A DNA stretch of 62,689 nucleotides from Anaeromassilibacillus stercoravium. Its GTDB lineage: Bacteria; Bacillota; Clostridia; Oscillospirales; Acutalibacteraceae. Below, piece by piece: positions 34,195 through 42,536 of the stretch. Both the position numbers and the translations under genes were made by a program. The DNA is taken from assembly GCA_019118845.1 (NCBI GenBank), contig DWYE01000065.1:1-62689 (forward strand), read 5' to 3'. A model generated the notes under the pieces. It did not search any database. It saw only the letters and a program-made list of their open reading frames with translations, and was not told the origin of the DNA. The number at the start of each line of letters is the position of its first letter. Within the stretch, counting starts at the first letter, position 1.

Positions 34195-35553
34195 ATGCTC
34201 AATTCCCATGATATTCTCGAAACGATCAATATGATCGACAATGAAAATCTCGATGTGCGCACCATCACGATGGGGATTTCCCTCTTGGACTGCGCCGACA
34301 GCAACGTCACAGCCGCTTGTGACAAAATCTATGATAAGATCTGCCGCTATGCCGGGAACCTGGTCAAAACCGGCGAGGACATCAGCAAAGAATACGGGAT
34401 CCCGATCATCCATAAGCGCATTTCCGTCACGCCGATCGCCATGTTGGCCGCCGCCTGCCCCGGAAGCAGTCCCGTACATTTTGCAAAAGCGCTCGACCGT
34501 GCTGCAAAAACCACCGGGGTCAACTTTATCGGCGGTTATTCTGCCCTGGTACACAAAGGGTTTGGCCCTGGCGACTATGCTTTGATGACCAGCATTCCAG
34601 AGGCGCTCGCAGAGACTGAATTTGTCTGTTCCTCAGTCAATATCGGCACCACCAAAGCGGGCATCAATATGGATGCTGTGGAAAAAATGGGCGCCATCAT
34701 CCGGGAAACAGCCGAGCGCACAGCGGACCATGACTGCATCGGCGCAGCCAAGCTGGTGGTATTCTGCAACGCCCCGGAGGACAATCCCTTTATGGCCGGC
34801 GCCTTCCACGGCCCCGGTGAACCGGACTGCGTCATTAACGTCGGTGTTTCCGGCCCCGGCGTGGTGCGCGCTGCGCTGGCCAAAGCCGGCGACTGCGACC
34901 TTTCCGGCGTGGCAGACATCGTAAAAAAGACTGCCTTCAAAATTACCCGCATGGGCCAGCTGGTTGCACAGGAGGCCTCCCGCCGCCTGTTTGTCCCCTT
35001 TGGCATTGTCGACCTATCCCTTGCCCCCACGCCGGCGGTGGGCGACTCGGTTGCACACATCCTGGAGGAAATGGGCCTGGAAAGCTGCGGCGCCCATGGC
35101 ACAACCGCGGCGTTGGCGCTTCTGAACGACGCTGTGAAAAAGGGCGGCATCATGGCTTCTTCCCACGTGGGCGGCTTGTCCGGCGCGTTTATCCCTGTGA
35201 CCGAGGACGCCGGTATGATCGATGCGGCCCGCTGCGGCGCGCTCTCCCTGGTCAAGCTTGAGGCCATGACGGCGGTTTGCTCTGTCGGCTTGGACATGAT
35301 CGCTATTCCCGGCGATACCCCTGCCGAAGTGATCTCCGCCATTATCGCGGATGAAGCGGCCATCGGCATGGTCAACTCCAAGACAACCGCCGTGCGTCTG
35401 ATCCCTGCGATCGGGAAAACGGCAGGCGACGAGCTCAATTTTGGCGGCCTATTGGGGGGCGGCCCCGTCATGGAAGTCAACCGGTATTCGCCTGCCAAAT
35501 TTATCCATCGCGGCGGCCGGATTCCCGCGCCAATGCAAAGCTTAAAAAATTAA
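34195..35553 (+). CDS. DUF711 (UPF0210, PFL-like) family protein
   Basis: A 452-residue protein of a conserved family with no established reaction. Recognisable segments are the N-terminal ETINMIDNENLDVRTITMGIS, RISVTPIAMLAAA, GFGPGDYALMTSIPEALAET, FGIVDLSLAPTPAVGDSVAHIL and the C-terminal MVNSKTTAVRLIPA. The family is described as related in fold to pyruvate formate-lyase, but I see no glycyl-radical motif, so I do not assign such chemistry. It is paired with the upstream ACT gene. Many small and acidic residues suggest a soluble cytoplasmic enzyme. Confidence 0.9.
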   Translation: MLNSHDILETINMIDNENLDVRTITMGISLLDCADSNVTAACDKIYDKICRYAGNLVKTGEDISKEYGIPIIHKRISVTPIAMLAAACPGSSPVHFAKALDRAAKTTGVNFIGGYSALVHKGFGPGDYALMTSIPEALAETEFVCSSVNIGTTKAGINMDAVEKMGAIIRETAERTADHDCIGAAKLVVFCNAPEDNPFMAGAFHGPGEPDCVINVGVSGPGVVRAALAKAGDCDLSGVADIVKKTAFKITRMGQLVAQEASRRLFVPFGIVDLSLAPTPAVGDSVAHILEEMGLESCGAHGTTAALALLNDAVKKGGIMASSHVGGLSGAFIPVTEDAGMIDAARCGALSLVKLEAMTAVCSVGLDMIAIPGDTPAEVISAIIADEAAIGMVNSKTTAVRLIPAIGKTAGDELNFGGLLGGGPVMEVNRYSPAKFIHRGGRIPAPMQSLKN

Positions 35554-35852
35554 AAGTACCATGGGCAGTTTGAATAAAATAATTTGGAAACCTCGCTAAA
35601 TCTTCCCCATCGGATTTGGCAAGATTACCGAAAATCATATTGAAAATGCAACTTGAAACGCTTATAATATAGCCGAAATCTTGCAGGAACCAAGTCGAAA
35701 ATCTGCAAAATTTAAAGTGCTTTTGCCCGCAGTTCTGCCTATTTTGACAGCTTCGTACCGAGGGTGGCAAAGTAAGTGCAGAACTGTTTGTGCGTTTGTA
35801 GCCGGTTGATCCGGCTGAACAAATCAATCCGTTTGGAAGGAGGGGCACGGTC
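35554..35852 (+). promoter_or_regulatory. Control region of the V/A-ATPase operon
   Basis: The 299-bp spacer has no gene. A promoter, TTGAAA (35640-35645), 17-nt spacer, TATAAT (35663-35668), stands out; the -10 is perfect. The resulting leader of about 180 nt contains a long-range inverted repeat, CAGTTCTGC near 35731 and GCAGAACTG near 35778, which could fold the 5' end of the mRNA. A second TTGACA lies in that leader without a good -10. No terminator for the DUF711 gene is evident. Confidence 0.6.
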
Positions 35853-36164
35853 ATGCAGGACATGATAAAAGAAATCGTCGATATGGACCGTAAGGCCAGG
35901 GAAATCACGGATGCCGCCCAATTGGAAAAAGTTAACTCCGAAAAAGAGGTGGCGGAACGCCGCGAACGGATCCGTGAAGAGTATCTTGCGCGCGCGCGTA
36001 AACGCATCGCTTTAAACGAACCGCAGGAACGCGCAGCTGCTGAGGAGGAATGGAAAAGCAAGGAGGCAAAAAACCGGGAATACTCGCAGCGCTTGGATGC
36101 GCTATATAAAGAAAAGGGCGACGAATGGGTGCGCACCCTCGTGGCCAGAGTGATTGGGGAGTGA
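35853..36164 (+). CDS. V/A-type ATPase small peripheral-stalk subunit (H/G type)
   Basis: A 103-residue, highly charged, probably all-helical protein (MQDMIKEIVDMDRKAREITDAA, then long E/R/K-rich stretches). Its size, coiled-coil character and first position in the operon match the subunit that pairs with subunit E in the peripheral stalk. Such subunits diverge quickly, so naming rests mostly on context. It has a strong ribosome binding site (GGAGGGG) and ends four nucleotides before the subunit C start. Confidence 0.75.
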   Translation: MQDMIKEIVDMDRKAREITDAAQLEKVNSEKEVAERRERIREEYLARARKRIALNEPQERAAAEEEWKSKEAKNREYSQRLDALYKEKGDEWVRTLVARVIGE

Positions 36165-36168
36165 TTCC

Positions 36169-37227
36169 ATGCTTTCCTCATTTGCTTCCAATGCCATCTT
36201 ATCGAAGGCGCGCGCGATGTACGGCAAACGCCTCCGGGAAGAAAATTACCGGGATCTGCTGAACTGCAAAACGGTCAGCGAAGTAGCTGGCTATCTCAAA
36301 AACCGCACTTCCTACAGCGGCATTTTGGCAGGCATCAACGAGAACGAGGTCCATCGCGGCCAGTTGGAGGGCAAACTCCGGCAAAAGCTGTTCGAAGATT
36401 ATGCTTCCCTCTGCCGTTATGAGCTCTCTGTTGGGGAACATTTTGCCGATTATCTGTTGGAACACGGCGAAATCGAACAGATTTTGCACAGCTTGATGTA
36501 TCTTGACGCCGGGAACCCGGAGGAATACCTCTTCTCGCTCCCCGCTTTTTTGAACCGCCATACGCGCATCGACCTTTATGCGTTGGCCCATGTCAAGAAC
36601 TATGAAGACCTGCTGAGCGCGCTCAGCCACACCCCTTACCGCAAGCTCATGGAACCTTTCCGGCCCGTTCCGGGCATACCGATGAACTACACAGGGATTG
36701 AGAACGCCCTGTATACCTATTTATACAACAGCGCGTTCGAGATCATCGACAAATACACCCATGGCCAAGCGGCCCGCCAGCTGCGGGAATTGTTCCAAAC
36801 CTATATGGATTTGGTCAATGCAGCGCGTATTGTCCGGCTGAAGATGGTTTACCGCGAAAGCCCGGACTTTATCCGCAGCACGTTGCTTCCCTTTGGGACG
36901 CTCCATCCTCGCCTTCTGAATGAGATGCTAGAGGCAGAACCGGAAGCGGTCCTCGATGTCATGGCAAAAGCGCCCATTGGGAAACGCTGTAAAAAAGTGC
37001 CCCATACGTACATCGACCAGATGGCAGACCGGATGAAATATCTGACCTGCCGGCATGATATCCGTTTTTCTACGCATCCCTCCGTTGTGATGCTCTCGTA
37101 TATCTTCCTGGCACAGATCGAGATACAGGATATCATCAATATTATCGAAGGTATCCGCTATCATTTGGCATCAGAAGAAATTCAAAAACTTCTCACGGTT
37201 GCTGATTTTTCAAGAAAGGAGGCGTGA
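36169..37227 (+). CDS. atpC: V/A-type ATPase subunit C
   Basis: Subunit C is the funnel-shaped piece linking the central rotor shaft (D/F) to the membrane ring. The 352-residue helical product (FASNAILSKARAMYGKRL at the start, internal YENLLS-like repeats such as KNYEDLLSAL, and the C-terminal EIQDIINIIEGIRY) fits the NtpC/AtpC family. I start at the ATG at 36169 behind GGGGAG; an ATG 15 nt earlier overlaps the previous gene and its own site. Confidence 0.88.
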   Translation: MLSSFASNAILSKARAMYGKRLREENYRDLLNCKTVSEVAGYLKNRTSYSGILAGINENEVHRGQLEGKLRQKLFEDYASLCRYELSVGEHFADYLLEHGEIEQILHSLMYLDAGNPEEYLFSLPAFLNRHTRIDLYALAHVKNYEDLLSALSHTPYRKLMEPFRPVPGIPMNYTGIENALYTYLYNSAFEIIDKYTHGQAARQLRELFQTYMDLVNAARIVRLKMVYRESPDFIRSTLLPFGTLHPRLLNEMLEAEPEAVLDVMAKAPIGKRCKKVPHTYIDQMADRMKYLTCRHDIRFSTHPSVVMLSYIFLAQIEIQDIINIIEGIRYHLASEEIQKLLTVADFSRKEA

Positions 37228-37230
37228 TGG

Positions 37231-39177
37231 TTGGCTGTACAAAAGATTAAGGTAGCGAGCATTATCGGGCGCATGGACGAATTAGACCATGTGACTATGA
37301 TATGCGGCAAATCCTGCGTGTTCCATCCGGACAATTCCCTCTCTTTCTATTCGGACACATCCGGCTTTTCCCCTCTCAATGAGGAAAACCCGTACTCCAC
37401 TCCTTTGCAGCAGTTGACGGACGCTGTAAAAGGCGCCCGCAAAAAGCTGGTGCTATTGGATGAGAAGGATATGGAGGGCATCCAGTACACGCGCGAGGAG
37501 TTGGACGCCTATGTTCGCCGCATAGCCACCTCCCTAGGCGACCTGCAAAAGGAACGCACCCAGGCGCAGCAAGAGGTGGAGCAATATACCCGTGAAATTG
37601 AACAGGTCAGCCATTTCGTCGGCATGGATTTAAACCTCGACGAAATCCGCAAATGCAAATTTATCAAAGTGCGTTTTGGATCTCTCCCGAAAGAGGGCTA
37701 CGAAAAATTACAGGCCTATAAGCAGAATCCCTATGTCATCTTTTTCCCATGTACCAATGACAACCTTCATTATTGGGGCGTTTATTTCGCCCCGATTGAC
37801 GTAGTCAGCGAAATAGACCGGATTTTTTCCAGCCTCTATTTCGAGCGCACCCGATTTATGGAATTTAAAGGCACGCCGGAGAGCAGCGCAGAAGCCCTGC
37901 GCGCCCTGCGCGACAAGGAGATCGAGCACATCCAGCGCGTGGATCAAAAAATTGACACGCTCTGGGCGCAGGAGGAAGCGGAGTGCCAGAAGGTCTTCTC
38001 CTTCCTAACGGAAAAATCCGTTTACTTTGGTATCCGCCGTTATGCCGCACGGTATAATGACAATTTCATTCTGACCGGCTGGGTCCCTGCAGACCACGAG
38101 GAGGACTTCCGGCATGCGCTCGACGGGTTAAGATCTGTGGAGTATACCTTTGAAGATGCGGAAGAGGAATTGAGCCACTCTCCGCCGGTCGCCTTGAAGA
38201 ATAGGAAAGTCTTCAAGCCGTTTGAGTTCTTTGTGGATATGTACGGTCTTCCTGCCTATGACGAGGTGGACCCCACCCCCTTTGTGGCGATCACGTATGT
38301 GCTTTTATTCGGCATTATGTTCGGCGATCTCGGGCAGGGGCTGTGCGTGTCCATCGTAGGATGGCTAATGTGGAAATGGAAAAAGATGAAGCTCGGCAAG
38401 GCGTTGATCCCATGCGGCATCTCATCCGCCATTTTCGGGACCTTGTTCGGCTCGGTCTTTGGGTTCGAGCACGCATTGGACCCCCTCTACAAGGCGGTAT
38501 TCGGCCTTGACGAAAAGCCCATCGAGGTTATGGAACCCAATACTACCAACCTGATTATCTATTCGGCTGTGGGCATCGGCATGTTGCTGGTGGTTGTCGC
38601 CATGCTCATCAACATCTATTCGAGCTTGCGCAGGCATCACTGGGAGAACGCGCTCTTCGGCCCCAATGGTTTGGCTGGACTGGTCTTTTACACAGCGCTG
38701 GTCGCCGGCTTTGGCGGGCAGCTTGTATTTGGCTGGCAGATTGTCAATACTGCTTATGTGCTCGGGCTGATCGTCCTGCCGATCGCGGTCATTTTCTTCC
38801 GCGAGATCCTCGGCGGCTTGGTGGAGCGCCGCTCCGATTGGAAGCCGGAAAGCTGGGGAAACTTCATCATGCAGAATTTCTTCGAGGTGTTTGAATATCT
38901 GCTCAGCTATGCGACCAACACCATGTCCTTCCTGCGCGTCGGCGCGTTTGTCCTGGTCCATGCGGGCATGATGCTGGTGGTGTTCACACTGGCGGAAATG
39001 ACCAGCGGCATCGGCTATGTGCTGATCGCCATCATCGGCAATGTGTTCGTGATGGGCCTGGAGGGATTGCTGGTCGGCATCCAAGTGCTCAGACTTGAAT
39101 TCTATGAGATGTTCAGCCGTTTCTTCGACGGGGACGGCCGTCCATTCAACCCGGTTGTGGTCCGCAGGGACGCCTAA
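37231..39177 (+). CDS. atpI: V/A-type ATPase membrane subunit I
   Basis: Subunit I (subunit a) forms the ion channels beside the rotor ring. The 648-residue product has a cytoplasmic N-terminal half (1-345) and about eight membrane helices after that (from FVAITYVLLFGIMFGDLGQG). The essential arginine is likely the one in TMSFLRVGAFVLVHAGM. Translation starts at TTG, eight nucleotides after AGGAGG. The family's usual length is 600-660, so this copy is complete. Confidence 0.95.
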   Translation: MAVQKIKVASIIGRMDELDHVTMICGKSCVFHPDNSLSFYSDTSGFSPLNEENPYSTPLQQLTDAVKGARKKLVLLDEKDMEGIQYTREELDAYVRRIATSLGDLQKERTQAQQEVEQYTREIEQVSHFVGMDLNLDEIRKCKFIKVRFGSLPKEGYEKLQAYKQNPYVIFFPCTNDNLHYWGVYFAPIDVVSEIDRIFSSLYFERTRFMEFKGTPESSAEALRALRDKEIEHIQRVDQKIDTLWAQEEAECQKVFSFLTEKSVYFGIRRYAARYNDNFILTGWVPADHEEDFRHALDGLRSVEYTFEDAEEELSHSPPVALKNRKVFKPFEFFVDMYGLPAYDEVDPTPFVAITYVLLFGIMFGDLGQGLCVSIVGWLMWKWKKMKLGKALIPCGISSAIFGTLFGSVFGFEHALDPLYKAVFGLDEKPIEVMEPNTTNLIIYSAVGIGMLLVVVAMLINIYSSLRRHHWENALFGPNGLAGLVFYTALVAGFGGQLVFGWQIVNTAYVLGLIVLPIAVIFFREILGGLVERRSDWKPESWGNFIMQNFFEVFEYLLSYATNTMSFLRVGAFVLVHAGMMLVVFTLAEMTSGIGYVLIAIIGNVFVMGLEGLLVGIQVLRLEFYEMFSRFFDGDGRPFNPVVVRRDA

Positions 39178-39283
39178 CGCGCACAGATTGCGTGTTCCCT
39201 CCCTGTTCGCCGAATGCCGTTCCTTTGCGGTCCGGCAAACATAAATTCCAAATCTGCGAAAATTTCATTTGGAGGTATTTGTC

Positions 39284-39736
39284 ATGACTATCCTGTTCTG
39301 TGTTCCGATTGTATTTCTGATTGTTTCCGTTGCATTTTCCATCCGTGCGGTCAAGCGCGGTAAAAAAACAAGCCGGGCGGTCGCTACGCAGCTCATTGCG
39401 TTCCTCGCCGTTTGCATCGTCACCTTTGCAGCGCCGATGATCGCTTCCGCTGCCCCAGAAGACAGCGAACCGGCGGCAGCCCCTGTTACTACCTCTGACA
39501 CGGCCGCGGCCCCTGTGGACAACTCCAAGGGCTTGGGCCTGATTGCAGCGGCTCTGGTTACCGGTCTTGCCGGCATCGGCGGCGGCGTTGCCGTTGCAGC
39601 GGCAGCTCCGGCAGCAATCGGCGCGACCAGCGAAGACCCGAAGGCGTTCGGTAAATCCCTGATCTTTGTGGCTTTGGGCGAAGGTATTGCCCTGTACGGC
39701 CTGTTGATTTCCATCCTGATCCTGAACAAGGTCTAA
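39284..39736 (+). CDS. atpK: V/A-type ATPase proteolipid (rotor ring) subunit K
   Basis: The rotor ring subunit that carries the coupling ion. The 150-residue product has four predicted membrane helices: two N-terminal (about 1-20 and 36-56), a 25-residue Ala/Pro/Ser/Thr-rich acidic linker, then a typical c-subunit hairpin (83-110 with GLAGIGGGVAV, and 122-147). The ion-binding carboxylate is Glu133 in ALGEGIALYG; there is no matching acid in the first hairpin. The start is the ATG at 39284 behind TTTGGAGG. No glutamine typical of sodium-binding sites is seen in helix 3, which weakly suggests proton coupling. Confidence 0.9.
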   Translation: MTILFCVPIVFLIVSVAFSIRAVKRGKKTSRAVATQLIAFLAVCIVTFAAPMIASAAPEDSEPAAAPVTTSDTAAAPVDNSKGLGLIAAALVTGLAGIGGGVAVAAAAPAAIGATSEDPKAFGKSLIFVALGEGIALYGLLISILILNKV

Positions 39737-39778
39737 GCGAAAAGCGCCCGATGCCATCGATAGAAGGAAGGGATTTAC

Positions 39779-40087
39779 ATGCGCTTTTATCTCATCAGCG
39801 ATAACGTGGACACCCAAGTGGGCATGCGCCTGGCGGGGATCGAAGGCGTGGTGGTCCATGAGCCGGAGGAGGTCAAAAAGTCGTTGACCGAAGCAATGGC
39901 CATGGACGACGTGGCGGTCATCCTGATTACCGAGCGCCTGCTCCAATTGTGTCCGGAGATGATCTATGACCTGAAGCTCAAGGCCAAGCGCCCGCTGATT
40001 GTGGAAATCCCCGACCGGCATGGCAATGGCCGCACCAAAGATTCCATTACCCGCTATGTCCGCGAGGCCATCGGGATTAAAATTTAG
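39779..40087 (+). CDS. atpF: V/A-type ATPase subunit F
   Basis: A 102-residue alpha/beta protein of the central shaft that contacts subunit D and affects catalysis. MRFYLISDNVDTQVGMRLAG at the start, VAVILITERLLQ and the C-terminal RPLIVEIPDRHG are standard. It lies between the proteolipid and subunit E genes. Confidence 0.93.
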   Translation: MRFYLISDNVDTQVGMRLAGIEGVVVHEPEEVKKSLTEAMAMDDVAVILITERLLQLCPEMIYDLKLKAKRPLIVEIPDRHGNGRTKDSITRYVREAIGIKI

Positions 40088-40116
40088 GCCGCTTCCAGGC
40101 GGAATGGGGGTTTGAC

Positions 40117-40722
40117 ATGGCTATCAATTATAACGACGAAAAGATTGGAAAATTTTATCAGGCGATCCTCCATTATGGCGAAGAACAGCGCAAAAAAATT
40201 GAGGAAGAGGTCGCCGCCTTTAAGCAAAAGGAGCTCGACGAGGCAGAAATCGGCGTGCTCACCGAGGCTTACCACTTGATTCAAAAAGAAATGGCGCAGA
40301 TGCGCAGCGGCATCGCCCGCGAATTGGCGCAGCGGGAGATGGACGGCCGCCGCGCTCTTCTGGAGCAGCGCCGCAAAATTATGGAGCAGGTGTTTTCCCG
40401 CGCGGCGGAGGAACTCCGCGCTTACACGCAAAAGCCGGAGTATGCAGCCCTGCTGCAAACCTATGCGCGCAATCTCTCCTCTGCGTTCCAAAAGGAAGGG
40501 ACCGTCATCCTTCTGCGGAAGGAAGACACCCCCTATCAGCAGCAGATTGCCGAAGCCTTTGGGCAGCCCTGCCGCTTTGAAACCGATCCCACCATCCGGA
40601 TCGGCGGCCTGCGCGCTTATAACAGCGCGATGGGGATCATGGCGGACGAAACGTTGGACGCCATGCTGGAGGACCAGCGCGGCTGGTTCGAAGAAAACTC
40701 TGGATTGACGCTGGCCGGATAA
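40117..40722 (+). CDS. atpE: V/A-type ATPase subunit E
   Basis: Subunit E is a peripheral-stalk component with a long N-terminal helix and a globular C-terminal domain that binds the catalytic head. The 201-residue product shows this: residues 1-105 are charged coiled-coil sequence, and 105-201 include the IRIGGLRAYNSAMGIMADETLDAML segment typical of the family. It probably pairs with the small subunit encoded first in the operon. Confidence 0.9.
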   Translation: MAINYNDEKIGKFYQAILHYGEEQRKKIEEEVAAFKQKELDEAEIGVLTEAYHLIQKEMAQMRSGIARELAQREMDGRRALLEQRRKIMEQVFSRAAEELRAYTQKPEYAALLQTYARNLSSAFQKEGTVILLRKEDTPYQQQIAEAFGQPCRFETDPTIRIGGLRAYNSAMGIMADETLDAMLEDQRGWFEENSGLTLAG

Positions 40723-40759
40723 CCGTTGCAGCTACAAGACGGAAAGGAATGATCCAAAC

Positions 40760-42520
40760 ATGAAAAATGAAACGGTCATATATGGCATCAATGGGCCGGT
40801 CGTCACCGTCAAAGCCGCGCAAAGCTTTTCCATGATGGAAATGGTCTATGTAGGAAAAGAACGTCTGGTGGGAGAGGTCATCGGAATCACCAGCGACTTC
40901 ACCACCATCCAGGTCTATGAGGAGACGACGGGCCTCCGCCCGGGCGAACCTGTTGTAGGGACGGGAAGCCCGATGAACGTCACCCTGGGCCCGGGCATCC
41001 TCGACAATATTTTTGACGGCATCGAGCGCCCGCTGAAGGCGATTGAAGAGGAAAGCGGCGCGTTTATTTCGCGCGGCAGCTCTGTCCCCTCCCTGGATAC
41101 CCAGCGCCAGTGGGATGTGACCCTCTCGGTCAAGCCGGGCGACCGGCTCAAGGGGGGCGACGTCTATGCCGAGTGCCCCGAGACGCCCATTATACGCCAT
41201 AAATGTATGGTCCCGCCGCAGATCAGCGGCGTTGTTCAAAAGGTCGTGCCAAACGGGGCGTACCGTGTGAACGATACGATTGTCACCCTGCAGGACGACC
41301 AGGGAGCGCTCCATGAGCTCTCCCTGTGCCAGAAATGGCCGATCCGTGTTCCGCGCCCCGTTGCAGAGCGCCTGCGCACCGACGTCCCGCTGATCACCGG
41401 GCAGCGTGTCATCGACACCCTGTTCCCCATCGCCAAGGGCGGCACCGCGGCGATTCCCGGCGGGTTCGGTACGGGCAAGACGATGACGCAGCACCAGCTT
41501 GCCAAATGGTGCGACGCAGACATCATCATCTATGTGGGCTGCGGCGAACGCGGAAACGAGATGAGCCAGGTTCTGGACGAATTCTCCGAACTGGTGGACC
41601 CGAAGTCGGGCCGCCCGATGACGGACCGCACGGTGTTGATCGCCAACACGAGCAACATGCCGGTGGCAGCCCGTGAAGCCTCCATCTACACGGGCATCAC
41701 GCTGGCGGAATATTACCGCGATATGGGCTATCACGTTGCAATCATGGCCGACTCCACCTCCCGTTGGGCGGAAGCCCTGCGCGAAATCAGCGGCCGTTTG
41801 GAGGAAATGCCCGCGGAGGAAGGCTTCCCCGCCTACCTGCCCAGCCGCTTGTCGGAATTCTACGAGCGCGCCGGCATGGCCAAGAACCTCAATGGGACCG
41901 ACGGGTCCGTCACCATCATCGGTGCTGTATCCCCCCAGGGTTCCGACTTCTCGGAACCGGTCACCCAGAATACCAAGCGCTTCACCCGCTGCTTCTGGGC
42001 GCTCGACAAGGCGTTGGCTTACGCGCGCCACTATCCGGCCATCAACTGGACCCAGAGCTACAGCGAGTATTTCGGCGATCTGGACCAATGGTACACGGAC
42101 CACGTGGGGGCGGACTTTGTCAAATACCGCAGGCGCATCTCCCATATCCTCCAGGAGGAAAGCCAGCTGATGGAAATCGTCAAGTTGATCGGTTCGGACG
42201 TCCTTCCGGACGACCAGAAGCTGATTATCGAGACGGCCCGCGTCATCCGCGTGGGATTCCTCCAGCAGAACGCCTTCCATGCGGACGATACGTTCGTCCC
42301 CCTGGAAAAGCAAATGTTGATGATGAAGGTCATCCTGCATCTCTACAAAAAGGCGAAACAGCTGGTCGCGGCCAGCGTGCCGATCTCCGGCATCCTTGCG
42401 AGCGGCTTGTTCGATAAGCTGGTCAAAATGAAATACGATATTCCAAACAACAAGCCGGAGATGTTCGACGATTACATGAAAGAAATCGACGAAACTCTTT
42501 CCAACATTGTAAACGCATAA
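40760..42520 (+). CDS. atpA: V/A-type ATPase catalytic subunit A
   Basis: The nucleotide-hydrolysing or ATP-forming subunit of the head. The 586-residue product has a beta-barrel N-terminus (GINGPVVTVKAAQSFSMMEMV), the non-homologous insertion after about residue 115, Walker A GGFGTGKTMT (near 231-240), the GERGNEM catalytic glutamate segment and DSTSRWAEALRE. Length matches the 580-600 typical of the family. It starts at ATG behind AAAGGAA. Confidence 0.97.
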   Translation: MKNETVIYGINGPVVTVKAAQSFSMMEMVYVGKERLVGEVIGITSDFTTIQVYEETTGLRPGEPVVGTGSPMNVTLGPGILDNIFDGIERPLKAIEEESGAFISRGSSVPSLDTQRQWDVTLSVKPGDRLKGGDVYAECPETPIIRHKCMVPPQISGVVQKVVPNGAYRVNDTIVTLQDDQGALHELSLCQKWPIRVPRPVAERLRTDVPLITGQRVIDTLFPIAKGGTAAIPGGFGTGKTMTQHQLAKWCDADIIIYVGCGERGNEMSQVLDEFSELVDPKSGRPMTDRTVLIANTSNMPVAAREASIYTGITLAEYYRDMGYHVAIMADSTSRWAEALREISGRLEEMPAEEGFPAYLPSRLSEFYERAGMAKNLNGTDGSVTIIGAVSPQGSDFSEPVTQNTKRFTRCFWALDKALAYARHYPAINWTQSYSEYFGDLDQWYTDHVGADFVKYRRRISHILQEESQLMEIVKLIGSDVLPDDQKLIIETARVIRVGFLQQNAFHADDTFVPLEKQMLMMKVILHLYKKAKQLVAASVPISGILASGLFDKLVKMKYDIPNNKPEMFDDYMKEIDETLSNIVNA

Positions 42521-42536
42521 GGAAGCAGGTGATAAA

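Noticed and set aside
40637..42340. A 567-codon frame on the minus strand opposite atpA
   Set aside because: Shadow of the ATPase catalytic subunit; no ribosome binding site and no recognisable domain.
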